Shown: positions 43,723-49,700 of the stretch, piece by piece | How positions within the stretch are numbered: the first letter of the stretch is position 1 | Layout of the letters: each line of letters begins with the position of its first letter | Position numbers and translations under genes: made by a program | Assembly (NCBI GenBank): GCA_026874595.1 | Contig: CM049310.1 | Location: 77,245,056 to 77,309,055 of the forward strand | DNA length: 64,000 bases | Direction of reading: 5' to 3' | DNA from: Sipunculus nudus | Lineage: Eukaryota > Annelida > Sipuncula > Golfingiida > Sipunculidae | Notes under the pieces: model-generated | The model's input: the letters and a program-made list of their open reading frames with translations, nothing else | Told to the model about the DNA's origin: nothing | Database searches by the model: none

Positions 43723-46700
43723 GACTGAATGGTATCACGTCAATCACATGTTACACAATTGTCCATGCATGGTCGAGGAATTTTATATCAGGCTTCACAA
43801 AATAGTGTCTTTTTCTCTCTTTTTTATAATTTAGATACGAGAAAAACTACCCGACAGGGAAGATACAAACCTATGCGACATTTCGTAAATATAATAAAGA
43901 TTAATCAGTGCAATATTTAAAAAATAGTATAAACAAACATTTTGCATTATAATTTCTTTAAAGAATTTTTTGTCAACATTAAACCCAAGAACCTGGTATT
44001 TATTACAAAAAGAAAAGGATTCGTGAAAATAAGAGCATCATTCATGGAACATTTTCGGCTTTGGTCTCACTCTATTAAAAAAAACTTACCTTTGGGGGAA
44101 GAGGGACAATTGATGGGGCGGATTCTTCCCTCCATCTTTGGTAAATTAGATCTGAGTAACAATGCATTCTTGCCGTCTGCTGTGGAGTAAAATGATCGGT
44201 GCATTTGTCATCTGCAACAGAAAACATCAAACCTAGCAGTTAAGAAGATCTTATAAAACCTAGTATATAAAGCATTTTAAAGATAAGAGTAATCATAATA
44301 AGATATGGCCTTATTTGTAAGCCTCAAATAAACAACATATTATAAGATTAATTGAAAACTGTTGATACTTTAAGCTGAGTACCCAGTCAACTCGAACTTG
44401 AGGAGAAAAAATTGTATCGGAAAAGTACAATAGATGGAGCCACCAGCCTGTGGGTTCCTTCACATCTATAAAAGCAGGTAAAACATCGCTGATGGCTTTT
44501 CAATCGGAAAGGTTTTCTTAATTGTTTCCCCTGACAAAGTCGTGGGGTACTATGTTTTCATGACGGTCCCGCCGCCGCCGATGTTGGCGCGATAACTCAA
44601 AAAATATTTCACGGATCTTTACCAAACTTGATATATGTATAGACATGGGTGAGAGGACGGAGCCTATTTAAATGAGGTCATGAACTTTACTAGGAGAGTG
44701 TCCTTGACCTTTAATTGTTCCAATTTTTGGGAAAATCACACAAATTCTTAAATATCTAAAGAAATCTTGCATGGATTGATCCCATAATCAAGTTGATCGA
44801 AGATCATGGATAGGGTTTCATGTTCCAGAAACTGGTGGCGCCACCTATTATTCTTTACTTGTTTTCGTGCCTTTTAATACCCCCAAAATTGCCACTTGAC
44901 AGTACTGTGAGCATTATAAGTAAAAAACTAATGAACAGATTTCTTTTATATTATGCATATACATAGATATGAGTTAAGGGATGATGTTTATTTAAATTGG
45001 AATCATGACCTTTCCTATGAGAGTGGCCTTGACCTTGAATATTCCCATATTTGGTGAAATGCACACAAAATCTTTAATATCTCAGTAAGGGATACATGGA
45101 ATTATCCAAAAATCAAATTGACCGAAGATCTTGGTAAGTTTTGTCTTTTGCAGAAGACAGGTGGCGCCACCTTGTGTTGTTTTCTTGTTAAAACGATGTT
45201 AACGCAATAACTTTATAAGAATTTGAGGTACAGTCACCAAACCCACAGGTTTGATGCATGTTTTCAACGGCTAGGTCAAGTTCGTACATGGATGACCTTG
45301 ATGCATTTTTTCAAGGTCACAGCAGCGATTATGCTAAAATGATGTTAGGGCAATAACTAAAAAAGAATTTGTGGTACAGTCACCAAACCTACAGTTTAGA
45401 TGCATCTTATCAAGGGCTAGGCCAAGTTTGAATATGGATGACCTTGATGCATTTTTCAAGGTCACAGAGGCGATAACGCTGAAATGATGTACAGGTGGCG
45501 CCACCTTGTGTCGTTGTCTTGCTTTCGCACCTTGTAATACCCCACCATTGCCACTTCACAGCACTGTGAGCATGATAAGTTGAAAACTAATGGACAGATT
45601 TCTTTCATATCATGCATATAGACATGGGTTACGGAATGAGATATATTTCATTTTGGATCATGACCTCTCCTATGAGAGTGACCTTTAACTTGAATATGAC
45701 CAATTTATAAGAAATCTGGGTGGCTTGCCAAATGTCAGTCTCTGCATTCTGAATTCAAGATGGGATCCTATTCTTCGAGACTGGAGGGAGGGGGGGGGTT
45801 AATTGTCTGGGGATACTATGGCAACTGCGGTGCAAAGAAATATCTAGTTTTAAAACTGTATACAGCAAACCAAGAACTAAAATGTTACACTGATTCATGC
45901 TCAATCATACTTCTGCTACAATTTCAAGCAAGTCTAAATGAACTTCCCATAACAGTGTAAAATTGCATTAAAATAAAGCAAAGGAAAGGAAAGTGGCTTC
46001 TGTGGCTCAGAGATAGAGTACGGGACTCAAAGCCGGGAAATCGTGATTTAGAATCTCATCCAAGAACTTTGATTGTTCACAATCGGCCCCTACCCAGGGT
46101 GAGCACTGCAGGCTTGATTGGAAGGCCGTGTCCAACGGCCGTGTTCAACGCACAATGAGTGCGAATTTCGGGGGTTCGGAGGTGGTATGACCTAGCAATA
46201 GGGACAAATACACACCCAGGGCCCGCAGGTGCAGTAGTCACCGGGCCTGGTTAACACCAGGCTATATAATAAGAGGAAGCGTATGATACTACCCTGTCAC
46301 GTAGTCTGAAACCGGAATGGAATTCTGCAGATATGTGTATATTAAGTTAAGATAACGTTAAAATGGAGGCGGTTACCTCCAACAAAAAATATTAAAAATA
46401 AAAAAAAGGAAAGTAAATCATTTGTCAATGGAGTACATATTACTTTTTATAATGCAATACGTCACTCTTAATTTAGTATTTAGTCAGTAACAAAGGTACC
46501 TTGTGGAAAGCCGTACATACCAGATGATGCTATACTGATATCCTTTTATAAAATAGATAAATTACAGAGAGATGTAATTGAAAATTATCATAATCAAAGA
46601 ACAGAAATATAATTCAAAATATTAATGTTAACAATTTAATATGAATGAGATATATATCCAGAACAAAGAAAATTAAGAAATGTTCCAGCTTGAGCGCGGA

Positions 46701-49700
46701 CACACTTTGGCATTTGGCATTACCGTAAATAATAAAAACTAGCAATCTGCATTTTAAGGAATGCAAGCCTTGTTTGTCAACACTCAAGTGTGTGTGTGTG
46801 TGTGTGTTTTTTTTTTTTGGGGGGGGGGGGTCCTATTGTTAAAATGTACTAGACCCATGTCTGCATTCACTTATTCGGCCGATATTCCCAGGTTCATTTG
46901 TCCATAAGTGACTGTACATTTGTAAATATTCCTTGATGATGTTCCTGCATCCGGATTATCTGCCGGATCCACAACAAAATCTAATCGATTCTTCATTGGT
47001 CCATTCCCGAAATGGCCTGAGCATTTCATGATTGCGTGGGTTATGTTGGGAACAAACACACACACGAGCGGGCATAAACGCACACCCTTCTGGCGGAGGC
47101 AATAATATTTCCAAAGTCTCATCAAAGAAGAACAGACTTACCAGCGTAACTCATATAATTGTTGAAAGGTGTGGCCGTGTACAAAGGAAGAGCTTGGCAC
47201 TGTTGTATGCTGGTGTCGGGGTCTTGGCATTTGGTGTTCGCAGGAGTAGGTTTGGTGTCTTCACATAAATCCCCCAGCTCCAGGGAAGGGTGGGTCTCCA
47301 AACAAGGATCCATGCAGTCACCAAACTGCAGATCGTGATGCACGTGCTTCAAGCCAAGCACGTGACCTAGCTCATGCACCAATGCCTCACTTACGTTCAT
47401 CTGACCGAAATTTTCAGGCTGCAGCAGCACGCCCCCTGTTGACAAAATGTGAAAGTCTTAAAATTGGTGAGTTCCAAAGCGTTGTTCTTGTTTTGAATTT
47501 GTTGCCAGATTAAAGTTAGTGATGGGTAGTAAAGGAACGGAATATGTAGCATTAGTTTTAAATATACATTTAAGTACTGTAAAATTTTAGAGGCTAAATG
47601 GGGAGTATTACTTTATTCAACACCCTTTTTTCCTACCGGAAAGTCCACTAGTAAAAGATAAAGGCGTCTTTAAGCTGAAGTAAAAACATTATTTATGACA
47701 ATTGAACAAAACAAATACCGCAGAACGTAGTATATGTTTTAGCATATCTTTGACTTCTGTCTCTCTCATGAAGAAAAATTTAACTTGTACACTTAACGAT
47801 ATATTTATTTGACCGCATGAAAACGTACTTAATATAAACATAACATAATCAAAAGACATTTACTCATACGGAGAGACATCCTACCTGTAATTTTATGGAA
47901 TCATATGCTTCGTACCATGTTAACATGTCACTCCAGATAGCTCCAAAATGAAAAATAATAGGTATTTTTTATACAATTTGGAGATGTACCCTTATGAAAT
48001 GCTCTCAGCAACCAAATACATTTGCCCTGTGGCGGATCGACGATTAAGGAAAAATAGGGGTCCAATATGAGAACTATGATGAGAATTCCTTAAAAAGGTC
48101 CCAGAAAGGAGGGGGGATCTAGCCGCAAAAAAATTGGTCTAAAACCCTTTAAAACGGTCGGTCCGGACCCCCCCCCCCCCCCCCCCCGGATCCGCTTCTG
48201 TGCCAACTACCTTCAACACAGAGTTCTGTATAATCATTATGAACAATAATCACCTAAACTTGTAAACGTTTCCTTTTCCCACGGGAAGGTGGCGACTCCT
48301 ACCGTAGACCCAGCATTCAGCTGGATGATCTTGACGATGTACACGTTGACCTGTACGTCGCTCGGGAGGTTCAGTTTACTCTTGTATTCATCCTCCGTCA
48401 TGTATAACCTGTCAATATAATATGCAATTTTTTTTACCACAGATAAAAAATAGTATTAAAAACATAATATATAATCAATAGCATAAATCATTTAACTGAA
48501 GGTAAGCATAATTAAGAAATAAAGCGGTTAGCCGCTAAACGTATGTTATGAGAAAATATTTCAGCTCCAAGTGATAATTTCAACTGTTAATTAATCTTAA
48601 TTGTATATTATTTTCCTTTAAAAATCATACTTTTTTGGCCTTATCACGATATTTTGTGTACAAGTGTACATTATCCCTGACACCAGCCCCCCTGAACACC
48701 CAAAACACCGGTGTTTACTTTTAATTTTAGGTACCTCTGACGTAAACACCACGAAATATAAAGAAATATGAAACGTAAAGATAAATGACAGAAGCGGATC
48801 CAGGGGGTGGGGTGGGGTCCAGGGGGTCCGGACCCCCCCCCCCCCTCTTTTTTTTTCCTCATCAGAAACGTTTTTTAAGGGCTTCAGACAAAATTTTACC
48901 TCCTGGACCCCCCCCCTTTTTTTTCAGACCTGTGGACCTTTTTTAGGGTTTTCATTTGTCCTCCTGTGTTGGACCCCCCCCCCCTTTTCCTAAATCCTGG
49001 ATCCGCCCCCGAATGAGAGTGTTTCGTCGCGCAGTCTGTTCACTGGCCGACACGGGAGCCATTTATGCGGACTATGACGCTGCTCCCTTGTGGCGCAAGT
49101 CATAGTAATAACTGAACACTTGTCAGGTGCAGAGAACACTCGTTTTCTTTTATTTTACACAGTCTTGGCATAATACTGCATTGAGATATTCAACAGATGA
49201 TAATCAACTGATGCCAGTTTCTCTATTCAAATCTGAATTTAAAAAGAGTGTTTCGCGGTGTGTCGTCACACGTACCCCCCCCCCCCCCCCAAAAAAAAAA
49301 AAAAACAAAAAAAAAACGGTATTTTGGGAGTTTAGGGGAACCTGATGACACTGGTGATAGTAACAATCAACAGGTTTCTCGAATTATCTGCTTTCAGCAA
49401 TTCTCCTTCCTATAAAATTGGTAAAATGGCTTAATTATAGTGATAATGACCGTGTAATACGGTAGAAAAGCTAGAGCTACGTACAATGTAAGTCCCTAAG
49501 TTGAGCATTTTACTAACCTTTATGGAATCTCCTCCAGTGACAGGATCCAACATACACAGTTTGAAGTCCTATTTAGTATATTAGAATAGTGCACGTACCT
49601 CTCAGAGGATGTTGGATCCAAGCATGAGTACGCCGTGTCGGACTTGTTCGGGTCACAGCAATCTCCGCCATCCCAGTCGTGGTAGGCTCGGTTACAATCG

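Larger units (their letters stand above)
47436..49598 (-). other. Introns 3 and 2
   Basis: Intron 3 (47436-48253) and intron 2 (48409-49598) each carry a CAGGGGCGGATCC-type MITE (48027-48200; 48789-49011). Intron 2 also has C- and A-runs at 49276-49310. Nothing else was recognised. Confidence 0.6.
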
